In this document: one piece after another, positions 1-7,594 of the stretch
How the letters are laid out: each line of letters begins with the position of its first letter
Position numbering within the stretch: the stretch's first letter is position 1
From: CAZGDV01 sp964524995
Lineage (GTDB): Bacteria; Chloroflexota; Dehalococcoidia; SZUA-161
Length of the DNA stretch: 34,189 nt
NCBI GenBank assembly: GCA_964524995.1
Contig: CAZGDV010000020.1
Span: forward strand, 1 to 34,189
Direction: 5' to 3'
Notes under the pieces: generated by a model
Told to the model about the DNA's origin: nothing
The model's input: the letters and a program-made list of their open reading frames with translations, nothing else
Database searches by the model: none
Program-made: the position numbers and the translations under genes

Positions 1-178
1 CGTCGCCCGAGAAGTTGGAGATTACCCCCATGTTCTCGAAGCCGGGGAACAGACCCAGTGTCCCCACGACAGTCGAATCACCCTGAGCACAAGCCGCAAA
101 TGGAAAGGCGGCCCCCAGCAGTGACATCATGATCGCGCTCACGAGCACGATACGAGCTAGGTTCGCTTTCCAATACAT
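1..178 (-). CDS. Secreted protein, N-terminal fragment (partial)
   Basis: This reading frame starts at ATG 176-178 on the minus strand and runs off the left edge, so only 59 codons are visible. It begins with a signal peptide: Lys4 and Arg9, then a hydrophobic stretch (about residues 10-28), then an AACAQ-type region around residues 28-32 that could be cut by signal peptidase I, or by the lipoprotein peptidase at Cys30. The mature start contains a segment reading FENMGVISNFSGD, which looks like the first strand of an extracellular beta domain, but I cannot name the family. An AGGGGG ribosome site lies 6 bases before the ATG, and a clear sigma70-like promoter sits about 36 bases upstream. The gene has its own promoter, so it is probably a separate transcription unit from the polysaccharide genes. 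Function unknown. Confidence 0.7.
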   Translation of the reverse strand, partial: MYWKANLARIVLVSAIMMSLLGAAFPFAACAQGDSTVVGTLGLFPGFENMGVISNFSGD

Positions 179-214
179 TGCTTTCCCCCTGTACCCCTGC
201 CAGGCGCTGGGCCA

Positions 215-244
215 ATCATACCGCCGCGCCGAGCAGCCCGTCAA
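215..244 (-). promoter_or_regulatory. Sigma70-like promoter for the secreted protein gene
   Basis: On the minus strand TTGACG (239-244) is followed after 18 bases by TATGAT (215-220). Five of six bases match the consensus in each box. Transcription would begin near 208 and give a leader of about 30 bases that carries the AGGGGG ribosome site of the gene starting at 178. Seen directly; activity is inferred. Confidence 0.65.
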
Positions 245-336
245 TAGCAAAAACCAATATCCCGAAAAAAAACCCAAAGGTCGCGTGGGGACAGTCCGCC
301 TGGCTAATAGCGTGGAAGTACGTGGATGGGCCCCCG

Positions 337-495
337 TTATTGACTCAAGGCGATCTCTCTTAACAGCACCCACATGCGGTGTGGGGGGCCCTTGAAGTCA
401 TACGTGTGCGGCAATAGGGGCGTCCCGTTCGTGGTTTCCCGTAGGGAGGGGATGTCGCCGCTGTTGAAGCGGACTTCCCCCTTGTGGCAAGTCAT
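337..495 (-). CDS. Possible small protein, 52 aa (unrecognised)
   Basis: An ATG at 493-495 opens 52 codons ending at TAA 337-339. The peptide is mixed and soluble-looking: it starts MTCHKGEVRF, has a GDIPSL segment, a proline-rich middle, and ends in an amphipathic stretch with MWVLLREIAL. The composition looks more like protein than most shadow frames, but the ribosome site is weak (an AGAAG about 10 bases upstream) and the same bases form good RNA hairpins (369-385 and 447-482). It may be a small gene, the remnant of a larger one, or a chance frame over a structured element. No function is proposed. Confidence 0.25.
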   Translation of the reverse strand: MTCHKGEVRFNSGDIPSLRETTNGTPLLPHTYDFKGPPHRMWVLLREIALSQ

Positions 496-660
496 GGGAG
501 AGAGCTTCTGCGTTCAGGATTCCAGACTATCCGCGCCCGCGGCCCGCCGGCGCCGGCACGGCTGTGCCGGTCTCGGGAATGCGACGGAGTCATTGGCAGG
601 AGGGACTCGAAGGTGGCAATCGCAGGGCTTACCCTGCCATCCGGCGGGCTGCCCCTTTTT

Positions 661-1863
661 TCAAGAGCCAGCCCGTGTAGAACTGTTCCCTAGAGTATTC
701 CTGATGTTCTTGGCGATCTCAGCCCCCACCTTCTCCCATGTATACCTCTCCAGTACGAGGCTTCTACCCTTTTCGCCGAGAGTACGGCAGTGCTCCGGGT
801 TCTGCAACAACCTGATCAGGACTTCAGCGAGATGCTCGATATCGCCGGTTCCGACGAGATACCCGGTCTGCCCGTCCCAAACGAAATCGGGTATGGCTCC
901 GATATCCGTGGCAACGACAGGAAGTGCGTGAGCGAAAGCCTCGAGGAACACGACCCCGAAGGGTTCCAGCCTCGTGGGAAGGCAGAAAACCGAAGCCTTC
1001 TCGTAGTAATCGTTGAGACTCTGGAGGGACACTTTGCCGACAACGTCGCAGTTGGGCACATCCACCTTGGGGCTACATCCCACAATCGTAAGTCGAGCGT
1101 CGGGATGGACCTCCAACACGCGCCTGAAGGCCTCCACCAACTCGGGGCCTCCCTTCCTCTCCCAGTCGATTCCGACGAAAAGGACGTTCTTGCTACAGTA
1201 TTTCGCCTCGTCTATCTCAAAATGCGCACCCACATTCGTGCCGGCATACACGCAGACGACTCGGTTCGGAGAACAGCCATAGTCCTCCACGATGGATCTC
1301 GACACGTTGCTGCTCCTGGTGAAATTGAGCCTCGCGTTGCGATAGATGTTAGCTTCCAGTTCGATCCATCGAGAGCTGAAGAGGTCCCTCCTATCAAATG
1401 CGGGATATGACAGATTCGCCAGATGCGTGTGATCAGTGTAGACGTAGTTCGGCAGGCCGTCCTTGCTGCCATCGAACAGGGATCGATGCTGGAACGAGAA
1501 GAGGTATTCCCCTTCTGACAGCCGCTCTGACACAAGCGTCTTCGTCCTGCGGAACAAATAGGTTGTCCTGTAGAAGCAATCTCGAAGCTTCCTTCTCCGC
1601 GTGACTATATCACGGCCATACTCTATGAAGACCCAGAACGCGTTTGCCAATAGCAGCAGCTTCCTGCTCCTGATCAGGTCGCTGACACAGATTGCATCAA
1701 GTTGGAGCTCGGGGAAGTACTCTGCTAACGCTCGCACGATTGCTGCATTCGAAGGATGAGACCCGGACCCGGGAGCTATGAACGCGAATTTCACAGCCGC
1801 AGAAGGGCCGCCTTGCGAACATAGTCCGCCTGCCGCGTGCCGATGCTCGTGGGTCTCAGACAT
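661..1863 (-). CDS. Glycosyltransferase family 4 (GT-B fold)
   Basis: A 400-residue retaining GT4 enzyme, predicted to add one sugar from a nucleotide donor to the lipid-linked repeat unit at the inner face of the membrane. The C-terminal donor domain has the ERKGG segment (residues 235-239) and the EX7E motif of the family with Glu300 and Glu308 (LEPFGVVFLEAF), followed by PVVATD. The N-terminal acceptor domain is divergent. The start is uncertain: ATG 1863 has a weak ribosome site, while an in-frame GTG at 1794 begins the first beta strand (VKFAFIAPG), so the first 23 residues may be untranslated. It is the last gene of the minus-strand polysaccharide cluster, 55 bases after the previous gene. 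Donor and acceptor sugars cannot be read from the sequence. Confidence 0.88.
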   Translation of the reverse strand: MSETHEHRHAAGGLCSQGGPSAAVKFAFIAPGSGSHPSNAAIVRALAEYFPELQLDAICVSDLIRSRKLLLLANAFWVFIEYGRDIVTRRRKLRDCFYRTTYLFRRTKTLVSERLSEGEYLFSFQHRSLFDGSKDGLPNYVYTDHTHLANLSYPAFDRRDLFSSRWIELEANIYRNARLNFTRSSNVSRSIVEDYGCSPNRVVCVYAGTNVGAHFEIDEAKYCSKNVLFVGIDWERKGGPELVEAFRRVLEVHPDARLTIVGCSPKVDVPNCDVVGKVSLQSLNDYYEKASVFCLPTRLEPFGVVFLEAFAHALPVVATDIGAIPDFVWDGQTGYLVGTGDIEHLAEVLIRLLQNPEHCRTLGEKGRSLVLERYTWEKVGAEIAKNIRNTLGNSSTRAGS

Positions 1864-1918
1864 GCCGCTTGTCGATCGTGGGAACTACCTCGGACGACCT
1901 GGGATCATTGCCGCCAAG

Positions 1919-3124
1919 CTATCTTCCTCCCTCGACCACCTCTTGGAAGACCCGACTGTGAACTGCTGCCAGCGCCCTGTAGTCAAACTGCTTTGACATG
2001 GCCAATGCTTCTGCCGTCAGGCTGGAAGCGAGTGAGAGATCGTCGTGCACTAGGCGTATCTTCTCGGCCAGGTTGTGGGCATCGCCGCGCCTGAACGTCA
2101 ATCCCGCGCCTCCTAACTCCGAGGCTACCCCTCCATAATCAGAGACCACCACGGCGGTGCCCAGAGCCATCGCCTCCATTACGGTCAAGCAGAAGACCTC
2201 CGGCCAGCGCGCAGGGTGCACGAAGAGTTGCGCGTCAAGGTAGAAGTCGAATACTTCGCTGTGCGGCACCCACCCGTGGAAGACAACCCGGTCCGACAGG
2301 TGCAGTTCTTCGGCCAGCCGCTGTAGACTGGCCCTCTCCGGCCCATCTCCAACAATGTGAAGCACAGCCGGGAAGTCCAACAATGACATTGCGCGTACCA
2401 GGATATCAACACCCTTCTCCAAGCCCAGACGACCGACATAGAGGATGTTGAACCGGCTCGGACTAACTTCCGGACCGGTACCCCTCTTCCTCAGGCTGCT
2501 GAGGTATTCGCAGTCGATAGGCGGGAAGATCGGAGTCATTCTCGCCCTGTCATAGTGCTGTCTCGAGTAGACTTCCGCCATACCCTCGGTAACCGGGACG
2601 AAAGCATCGACGTTGCCCATGAGCCATCGTTCCAGCCTACGTTTGAACGCTCGCAGGGGCAGCAACGACACCTTCACCGCCACATTTCCCCGGTGACAGT
2701 GAAAGCTCCTCAGCACGCCACACCCCATGCAGCACTCAAGGGTCATGTTGGCTCGATTCGCGCAGAAATGAAAGCTGTTCAGGTTGACCACGACGGGTCT
2801 CTTGCCGCCCAACGCCCTATACAGAGCGCCACCGAGAGACAGCCACGTTCTGTTGATATAGAAGACGTCAGTCTGGGACTCATACCTCCGCAGCACTCGC
2901 AAGAGACCGACATTGAGGCTAAGACCGAGGAGACTTGAGTTCAGTCTCTCCTCAATGACGCGATAGGGTCGACACGGCAGTTGTTCGCCGGGTGTCGTAG
3001 TGAGGACGATTGCCGATACCTCGTGACCCAGCTCAACCAGCCCCCTAGCCTGCAGGTCGAGCTGAGAGGCGAGGCCACCCCCGCTCTCCAGTGCCAGTTT
3101 GGAGTCAACAAAAGCGATCTTCAT
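1919..3124 (-). CDS. Glycosyltransferase family 4 with Cys-rich insert
   Basis: A 401-residue GT4 enzyme. The N-terminus has the glycine-rich acceptor-side loop (SGGGLASQ, residues 14-21). The C-terminal domain has GRLGLEKG (231-238) with the phosphate-binding Lys237 and the EX7E pair Glu309 and Glu317 (PEVFCLTVMEAMA). Unusually, residues 119-144 hold a cluster of Cys and His (Cys121, Cys131, Cys132, Cys135, Cys143; His119, His142, His144), suggesting a zinc-bound lid in the acceptor domain; similar inserts occur in some bacterial GT4 proteins. It lies in the minus-strand polysaccharide operon between another GT4 and a GT2. It is probably a cytoplasmic, membrane-associated transferase for one sugar of the repeat unit; substrate unknown. 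Confidence 0.9.
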   Translation of the reverse strand: MKIAFVDSKLALESGGGLASQLDLQARGLVELGHEVSAIVLTTTPGEQLPCRPYRVIEERLNSSLLGLSLNVGLLRVLRRYESQTDVFYINRTWLSLGGALYRALGGKRPVVVNLNSFHFCANRANMTLECCMGCGVLRSFHCHRGNVAVKVSLLPLRAFKRRLERWLMGNVDAFVPVTEGMAEVYSRQHYDRARMTPIFPPIDCEYLSSLRKRGTGPEVSPSRFNILYVGRLGLEKGVDILVRAMSLLDFPAVLHIVGDGPERASLQRLAEELHLSDRVVFHGWVPHSEVFDFYLDAQLFVHPARWPEVFCLTVMEAMALGTAVVVSDYGGVASELGGAGLTFRRGDAHNLAEKIRLVHDDLSLASSLTAEALAMSKQFDYRALAAVHSRVFQEVVEGGR

Positions 3125-3193
3125 GTTCCAAGTGTTCCACCTTCAGAGATGATAGCAGCAGACCCATCTCACCCAACTCCTCGACCCCTGTCA

Positions 3194-4225
3194 TCAACGA
3201 TCCGCCCTCACGCGTACTCTCCGCGTTCGAGAAGACGCAAGATGGGACAAGCTCAGTCCTCGGCGGTATCCACGTTTGAGCCGCCTCCACGAGGACCTAA
3301 GAGCGAGTACGGGCCGCGGTCCTAGGAGCGACCCTACCAGCCACACGTAGGGACTGGTGCGCCGTGGTCTGACCTTGATCGAGGCAACCAGCTTCTGCCT
3401 GCCCAAGGACATATCGCCATTCAGCACGAGGCTCCGCCCGTAGCGCGACAGGGCCCCCGCCAGTCTTCTCTCGACCATCTGTATCTCGTCGTCCGCCAGG
3501 GAGAACTCCCTGAGTGCCTTGTTGTATACCGCTATGGAGCTCTCACACATGTACACCCAGTTTCGATGAGTGTTGGTGCTGTGCTGCCGGTTCCTGGCCA
3601 GCGGGACATCGATTGCCGCTATGGCGAACCGCTGGCAGAAGCGAACGAAAAGGTCCCAGTCCTCGTGATTCCGTTCAAGGGACTCATCGAAACCCCAGAC
3701 GGCGATCAAGGACTCGCGGCGCGCCATTGCCACCGTAGGAGCTATGAAGCATCCGCGCCTCAGAAGCGCCTTGAGCGGATCTCGCGTCGCCTCCTCGGGT
3801 TCTATCCAGTGGTGGAACGGCCTATCGTGCCACAGCCTCCCGAGGGTTGCCCCGGACTCCTCGTCAAAAACGTAGAGGTCCGAACACACAAGCGCCACGT
3901 TCGGCTGGGAATCGAGCACTTGTACCTGCAGCTCTAGCTTCGTTGGAAGCCACACGTCATCATCGTCCAGAAACGCAACGTACTCGCCGCCGGACGCCAG
4001 TATGCCGGCATTGCGGGCCGCGGCCTGACCGCGATTCGACTGATAGATATACCTTACCCTGGGATCGGGGAACGTGGTCACTACCTCGCGAGTGTGATCC
4101 GTGGAACCGTCATCGACCACAATGAGTTCAAAGTCCTGGAACGTCTGGTCAAGAACGCTCTGTATCGCCTCGCCCACGAAACGCCCGTGGTTATAGGCGG
4201 GAATCACCACGCTCACCCTAGGCAA
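3194..4225 (-). CDS. Glycosyltransferase family 2 (GT-A fold)
   Basis: A 343-residue inverting GT2 enzyme. The N-terminus has VSVVIPAYN (residues 4-12), VVDDGSTD (36-43) with the nucleotide-binding Asp pair, and AFLDDDDVWLP (84-94) with the DxD metal site. The start codon is TTG at 4225, decided by an excellent AAAGGAGGT ribosome site 8 bases upstream and by the fact that PRVSVVIP follows directly. It resembles the GT2 encoded at 5877-6851 along its N-terminal half, so the two look like paralogues. The C-terminal third is basic and may bind the membrane face. It sits between the flippase gene and a GT4 gene. Role: adds one sugar to the polysaccharide unit; sugar unknown. Confidence 0.92.
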   Translation of the reverse strand: MPRVSVVIPAYNHGRFVGEAIQSVLDQTFQDFELIVVDDGSTDHTREVVTTFPDPRVRYIYQSNRGQAAARNAGILASGGEYVAFLDDDDVWLPTKLELQVQVLDSQPNVALVCSDLYVFDEESGATLGRLWHDRPFHHWIEPEEATRDPLKALLRRGCFIAPTVAMARRESLIAVWGFDESLERNHEDWDLFVRFCQRFAIAAIDVPLARNRQHSTNTHRNWVYMCESSIAVYNKALREFSLADDEIQMVERRLAGALSRYGRSLVLNGDMSLGRQKLVASIKVRPRRTSPYVWLVGSLLGPRPVLALRSSWRRLKRGYRRGLSLSHLASSRTRRVRVRADR

Positions 4226-4246
4226 GAGCCGCGACCTCCTTTCACT

Positions 4247-5782
4247 TCACTCCTGTGTGCGCGGCGTAGCGCCCATCCGCGCCACTCGTCTTGCGTAAGA
4301 AGATATCTTCGTCCTTGCAGCATTCGAGTAGGGCCCAACCACACTCAGTGCAAGCCCGATCATCTCATTGAGGGCCTGCACTCTGAGCATCTTGAGAACG
4401 GCGAAGTAGGCGACAGCCCCCAACACGACCGAACTTGCGAGCAGCCCAATGTCGGGTATCCCGAGCGCACTCGCGGCACTACGATAAGCGACTAGGAGCA
4501 GGGACATCACGAGAGCGCCGAGCACAGCAGGATACAATGAACGCGCGTAATCCCTCATTTTCAGGCCAACAAGTCTGTTGGCATAGGTCTGGCGAACCAG
4601 CCACATGATGCCAACCACTGACGAAACGCCGATTGCCACGCCCGCCAGCCCGAATTGCACTGACACCAATAGACACGGAAGCATGATAGCAAGCCTCACC
4701 AGGATCAGCTTGAGCTCAATATCAGGTCTTCCCTTGGCTCGGAAAAGCGGCGCAACTGTTACGCTGATCGCGGCTATGGCAGTCATGATGCACAGTATCT
4801 GCAGGGGCAGGATGGCCGGGATCCACTGCTGGCCATAGACAAGTCTGACTAGCTCCGGTGCGACGAGGGCCAACCCGGCGAACATCGGGAAAACGATGAC
4901 TGAAACATACACCACGCTCTTGGTGAAACCGCGCCGCAGCCTCTCGTCCTCATCTTGCACTTTCGAGAAGGTGGGGAATGCGACCCGGCTCACAGACATC
5001 AGGAGCCCGCTCGCCGGGTACGATGCGATCTTGTGTGCGAAGTAGTAGAATCCCAAGGTCGTTGTGCTCAACCATATACCAATGATCAACTGGTCCAGCC
5101 TCTCGGCCGCGAACTGGACAAGTCTTGTCGCTGTGACCCTTGAGCCGAAGCCCCACAAGTCCCTCAAGCTGTCGACACTGAACGTCAGAGACGGCCACCA
5201 CCGGCACAGCGCCCACCTGGCGACAATCATGGCAATCTGACTCGCCACACTGGCGAAGACGAGGCTCCAGTAATCCCTTGTCACGAAAGCAACGACCGTC
5301 GCCGTGATGACATATGCCAGGCCCTGTGCCATCTCGCCGATTGAGAACTTGAAGAACTCCAGCCTTTTCCTGAGAAGGGAGCCATGGACGCTCCTCAGGG
5401 GAGCGAGAAGGAAGCACACCGACATGACCCGGAGCACGGGGCATACCCTCTCGTCACCAAACAAGTCGGCCACGAAGGGGGCAACAAGAACCACCACGAT
5501 GCAGAAGGCGGCACCCAGCATCAACCCCGTCCAGAAGCTCGTCGAGAGGTGGCTCGTGGTTACCTCTTTGCGTTGAATAATGGCCTCTCCAAACCCCAGA
5601 CCGATGGCGTCCATCGCCAGTTCAGCAACAATGGCGGCCGCAGCGACAACGCCGAAGTACTCCGGCAATAGCAGCCGAGCCAGCACGATCATGGCGACGA
5701 AACGGAGACCCTGGTTCACCACCTGGGCCAGTCCAAACCAGGTTACGCCACGTGCCGCCGCCATAGTCAAACGTCCCCTCAT
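4247..5782 (-). CDS. Wzx-type polysaccharide flippase (MOP superfamily)
   Basis: A 511-residue polytopic membrane protein with about 12-14 hydrophobic helices, the usual size for this family. The N-terminus (GVTWFGLAQVVNQGLRFVAMIVLARLL, residues 12-38) is the first helix pair of the Polysacc_synt/WzxC type, followed by a typical LLPEYFG segment. Its job would be to flip undecaprenyl-diphosphate-linked repeat units across the membrane. A GGAG ribosome site lies 8 bases before the ATG, and the start follows directly on the stop codon of a 29-codon frame (TAGATG). It is the only flippase in the cluster, which together with the Wzy-like gene at 12993 argues for a Wzx/Wzy system. Confidence in the family is high; substrate specificity cannot be read. 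Confidence 0.92.
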   Translation of the reverse strand: MRGRLTMAAARGVTWFGLAQVVNQGLRFVAMIVLARLLLPEYFGVVAAAAIVAELAMDAIGLGFGEAIIQRKEVTTSHLSTSFWTGLMLGAAFCIVVVLVAPFVADLFGDERVCPVLRVMSVCFLLAPLRSVHGSLLRKRLEFFKFSIGEMAQGLAYVITATVVAFVTRDYWSLVFASVASQIAMIVARWALCRWWPSLTFSVDSLRDLWGFGSRVTATRLVQFAAERLDQLIIGIWLSTTTLGFYYFAHKIASYPASGLLMSVSRVAFPTFSKVQDEDERLRRGFTKSVVYVSVIVFPMFAGLALVAPELVRLVYGQQWIPAILPLQILCIMTAIAAISVTVAPLFRAKGRPDIELKLILVRLAIMLPCLLVSVQFGLAGVAIGVSSVVGIMWLVRQTYANRLVGLKMRDYARSLYPAVLGALVMSLLLVAYRSAASALGIPDIGLLASSVVLGAVAYFAVLKMLRVQALNEMIGLALSVVGPYSNAARTKISSYARRVARMGATPRTQE

Positions 5783-5872
5783 CTAGCTAGCTCCAGTCCC
5801 TTCGCATCGGAGTCGGATCTGTTGAACAAGCCTTTCAGCCTCCTTGCGGTAGTCTTGCTCGTAGCAGGTCAT
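5783..5872 (-). CDS. Possible 29-aa small ORF in the GT2-flippase gap
   Basis: A 29-codon frame fits exactly into the only gap in this part of the operon. Its ATG at 5870-5872 lies 4 bases after the GT2 stop (5877-5879), and its TAG (5783-5785) abuts the flippase ATG. The peptide is hydrophilic and charged (starts MTCYEQDYRKEAERL) with a short amphipathic helix. A weak GGGACTGAG precedes it. It may be a translated spacer that couples the flippase to the GT2, or chance. The fit to the gap is the only real argument. Confidence 0.25.
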   Translation of the reverse strand: MTCYEQDYRKEAERLVQQIRLRCEGTGAS

Positions 5873-5876
5873 GCTC

Positions 5877-6851
5877 TCAGTCCCTCAACCTAGTGGACTC
5901 ATCCTGGAATCGCACCTTCACCTCGCGAAGGGCCGACCACACTCTATGCGGTAGAAATGAGGCGCAATACCTGTACAGAATACGCCCCCCTCTCCTGGAC
6001 AGCATGATTCGAGGATGCGTTCTTAGTGCCAGTGTCATATAGCGGCGGGCCATGGGCATATCGCCACCGGTGTAGGCGTAGGCCGCAATCCTGCAGTATG
6101 AGTGCGTATAGGCAAGGTCTCTCCAGCAGCCCAGGTAACCCGCGAGGATCGGATCATCGAAGACTTCGCTCAAGAACAGCTGGAAGGCCTTCTCCGCCAT
6201 CTTGGGATCCACTCGGCGGTGGATCTGATCGGGGTGAACCCGGTAGCGGACGAGCGGCTCGGCGACATAAGCCACCGAGTGGTTCTTGCAGAGCAGAATG
6301 CACAGATGATGATCCTGGAAGTTCCTCAGTTCTGTATGGAATCCTCCAACCTCTTCAAGGCAGGACCGCCTCGCCACGACTGTAGAGAGTGTGATGCGAT
6401 TGAAGAAGAGTAGTTCTCTAATCTGATCCCTGCCATCCACCACGCAGGAGCCTTCCAGGAAGCTCGACCTCCTCACTCTATAGGTGCGGCCAGTCTGGTC
6501 CGTCATGCTGGCTTGGCCGTAGACGAAGCTCACGCCAGGATGTCTGTCCAAGGTCTCGACTGCTCTTGCCAAAGCCTCAGGCAGAAGCGCGTCATCTGAG
6601 TCCACGAAAGCTACGTACTCTGACCTGCTTCGCTCGATGCCATGGTTACGCGCGACCGATACCCCCTGATTCTCCTGGTAGAAGTACTTCACCGGGAAGG
6701 CGGAGACAACCTCTGCCGTGTTGTCGGTAGACCCGTCGTCGATGACAATGATCTCGAGATCCCGGAAGGTCTGCGCAAGAACACTTCGGATCGTCTCCAC
6801 GAGGAAGCGGGCCTGATTGTAAGTCGGGATGACTACGCTCACTTTAGGCAT
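5877..6851 (-). CDS. Glycosyltransferase family 2 (GT-A fold)
   Basis: A 324-residue GT2 enzyme if read from ATG 6849-6851, which places MPKVSVVIPTYN at the N-terminus as in its paralogue at 3194-4225. A longer frame reaches 6905, but its extra 18 residues lie over the end of the upstream methyltransferase and are unlikely to be used. Motifs: VIDDGSTD (residues 36-43) and AFVDSDDALLP (81-91), the DxD-type metal site. The start overlaps the stop of the methyltransferase gene (6844-6846) by 8 bases, which implies translational coupling. The C-terminal part (after residue 230) is basic and aromatic. It likely adds one sugar to the repeat unit; the donor is unknown. Confidence 0.92.
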   Translation of the reverse strand: MPKVSVVIPTYNQARFLVETIRSVLAQTFRDLEIIVIDDGSTDNTAEVVSAFPVKYFYQENQGVSVARNHGIERSRSEYVAFVDSDDALLPEALARAVETLDRHPGVSFVYGQASMTDQTGRTYRVRRSSFLEGSCVVDGRDQIRELLFFNRITLSTVVARRSCLEEVGGFHTELRNFQDHHLCILLCKNHSVAYVAEPLVRYRVHPDQIHRRVDPKMAEKAFQLFLSEVFDDPILAGYLGCWRDLAYTHSYCRIAAYAYTGGDMPMARRYMTLALRTHPRIMLSRRGGRILYRYCASFLPHRVWSALREVKVRFQDESTRLRD

Positions 6852-7539
6852 CTCGCGGTCGCCCCGTTTTCTCCAGTATGAACATTCTATGAAGGGGAGT
6901 CTCATACACTCGATATGTTCTCAGAATCCTGAGTCCGGCCTCTTCAATGTCGCACCTGATTCTGCGCATGGGATACCGATCCTGTCCGATCTCCCAATGA
7001 TGCAGAGACACTCTGCGGGATTTGCTTCCCGGTTTCCTGAATCTGGGCAGACTCAGCATGGCCTTGATCCTGACGTACCTCGGAAGCTCAAGATGCACCC
7101 TGCACACACGACCCACGTCCGGAAGCGAAAGCACGATGTATCTGCGGGTAATGCGCGACATCTCCTCGAGAGCCTTCCCGAAGTCGCTGTAGGCCAAGTG
7201 TTCCAGCACCTGTGAACACAACGCGACGTCACATGATTCAGCCGCCAGCGGAAGCTCCAGGACAGAACCCGTCACGTCAGGTCTGAGCCTTCCGTCAATG
7301 TCCACCGTGGTGACACGGCCTCCTTTCGCCTTGAGGTACGAGGACACGAAGCCTCCTCCGACGCCGATTTCGACAACATGGCTAGGGTTCAACGAAAGCA
7401 CCTCGTGAATCTGATGCCAGTAGCTGCAGAAGCGCCGTTTCGAATCGTACTTCACACCATAATGCTCTGGCTCAACCGTGATGTAGTCCCGCCTTCGGCC
7501 ACCGTTGCTCGCCAGTGTTTTCTGCGCCGCAAGATTCAT
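6844..7539 (-). CDS. Class I SAM-dependent methyltransferase
   Basis: A 231-residue methyltransferase of the small class I (Methyltransf_11/25-like) type. The SAM site is seen as VVEIGVGGG (residues 55-63), with an acidic ribose-binding residue at the end of strand 2 (TTVDIDG, Asp80) and the motif CSQVLEHL (108-115). I place the start at ATG 7539, which has GGAAG 8 bases upstream; the frame also opens at TTG 7557, without a ribosome site. It overlaps the following GT2 gene by 8 bases. In this context it most likely methylates a sugar hydroxyl or carboxyl of the repeat unit or a chain end, but the target cannot be deduced; a small-molecule target is also possible. Confidence 0.87.
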   Translation of the reverse strand: MNLAAQKTLASNGGRRRDYITVEPEHYGVKYDSKRRFCSYWHQIHEVLSLNPSHVVEIGVGGGFVSSYLKAKGGRVTTVDIDGRLRPDVTGSVLELPLAAESCDVALCSQVLEHLAYSDFGKALEEMSRITRRYIVLSLPDVGRVCRVHLELPRYVRIKAMLSLPRFRKPGSKSRRVSLHHWEIGQDRYPMRRIRCDIEEAGLRILRTYRVYETPLHRMFILEKTGRPRDA

Positions 7540-7594
7540 GTCATAGACTTCCGTCAAGCACGGTCTTTACGCGAGTTTGAGCTCCTCGCCTTTG

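Larger units (their letters stand above)
179..660. other. Hairpin-rich intergenic region
   Basis: These 482 bases separate the polysaccharide cluster from the secreted-protein gene. They hold the promoter at 215-244, a possible 52-codon frame on the minus strand (337-495) and several perfect inverted repeats: 369-374 with 380-385; 458-462 with 468-472, nested inside 447-452 with 476-482 (one bulge); 553-559 with 564-570; and 622-627 with 632-637. An A8 run at 265-272 would read as U8 on the minus strand, but no strong stem precedes it. The region could hold a structured RNA, a decayed element or terminators for the operon ending at 661. No known riboswitch core was recognised. Confidence 0.5.

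Noticed and set aside
250..290. U8 run on the minus strand as a terminator
   Set aside because: The T-run is real (A8 at 265-272 on the plus strand), but the preceding bases form only a 3-base stem, so I cannot call an intrinsic terminator.
129..395. Plus-strand open frames near the left edge
   Set aside because: They overlap the secreted-protein start and its promoter, and give Arg/Pro-rich peptides with no motif.
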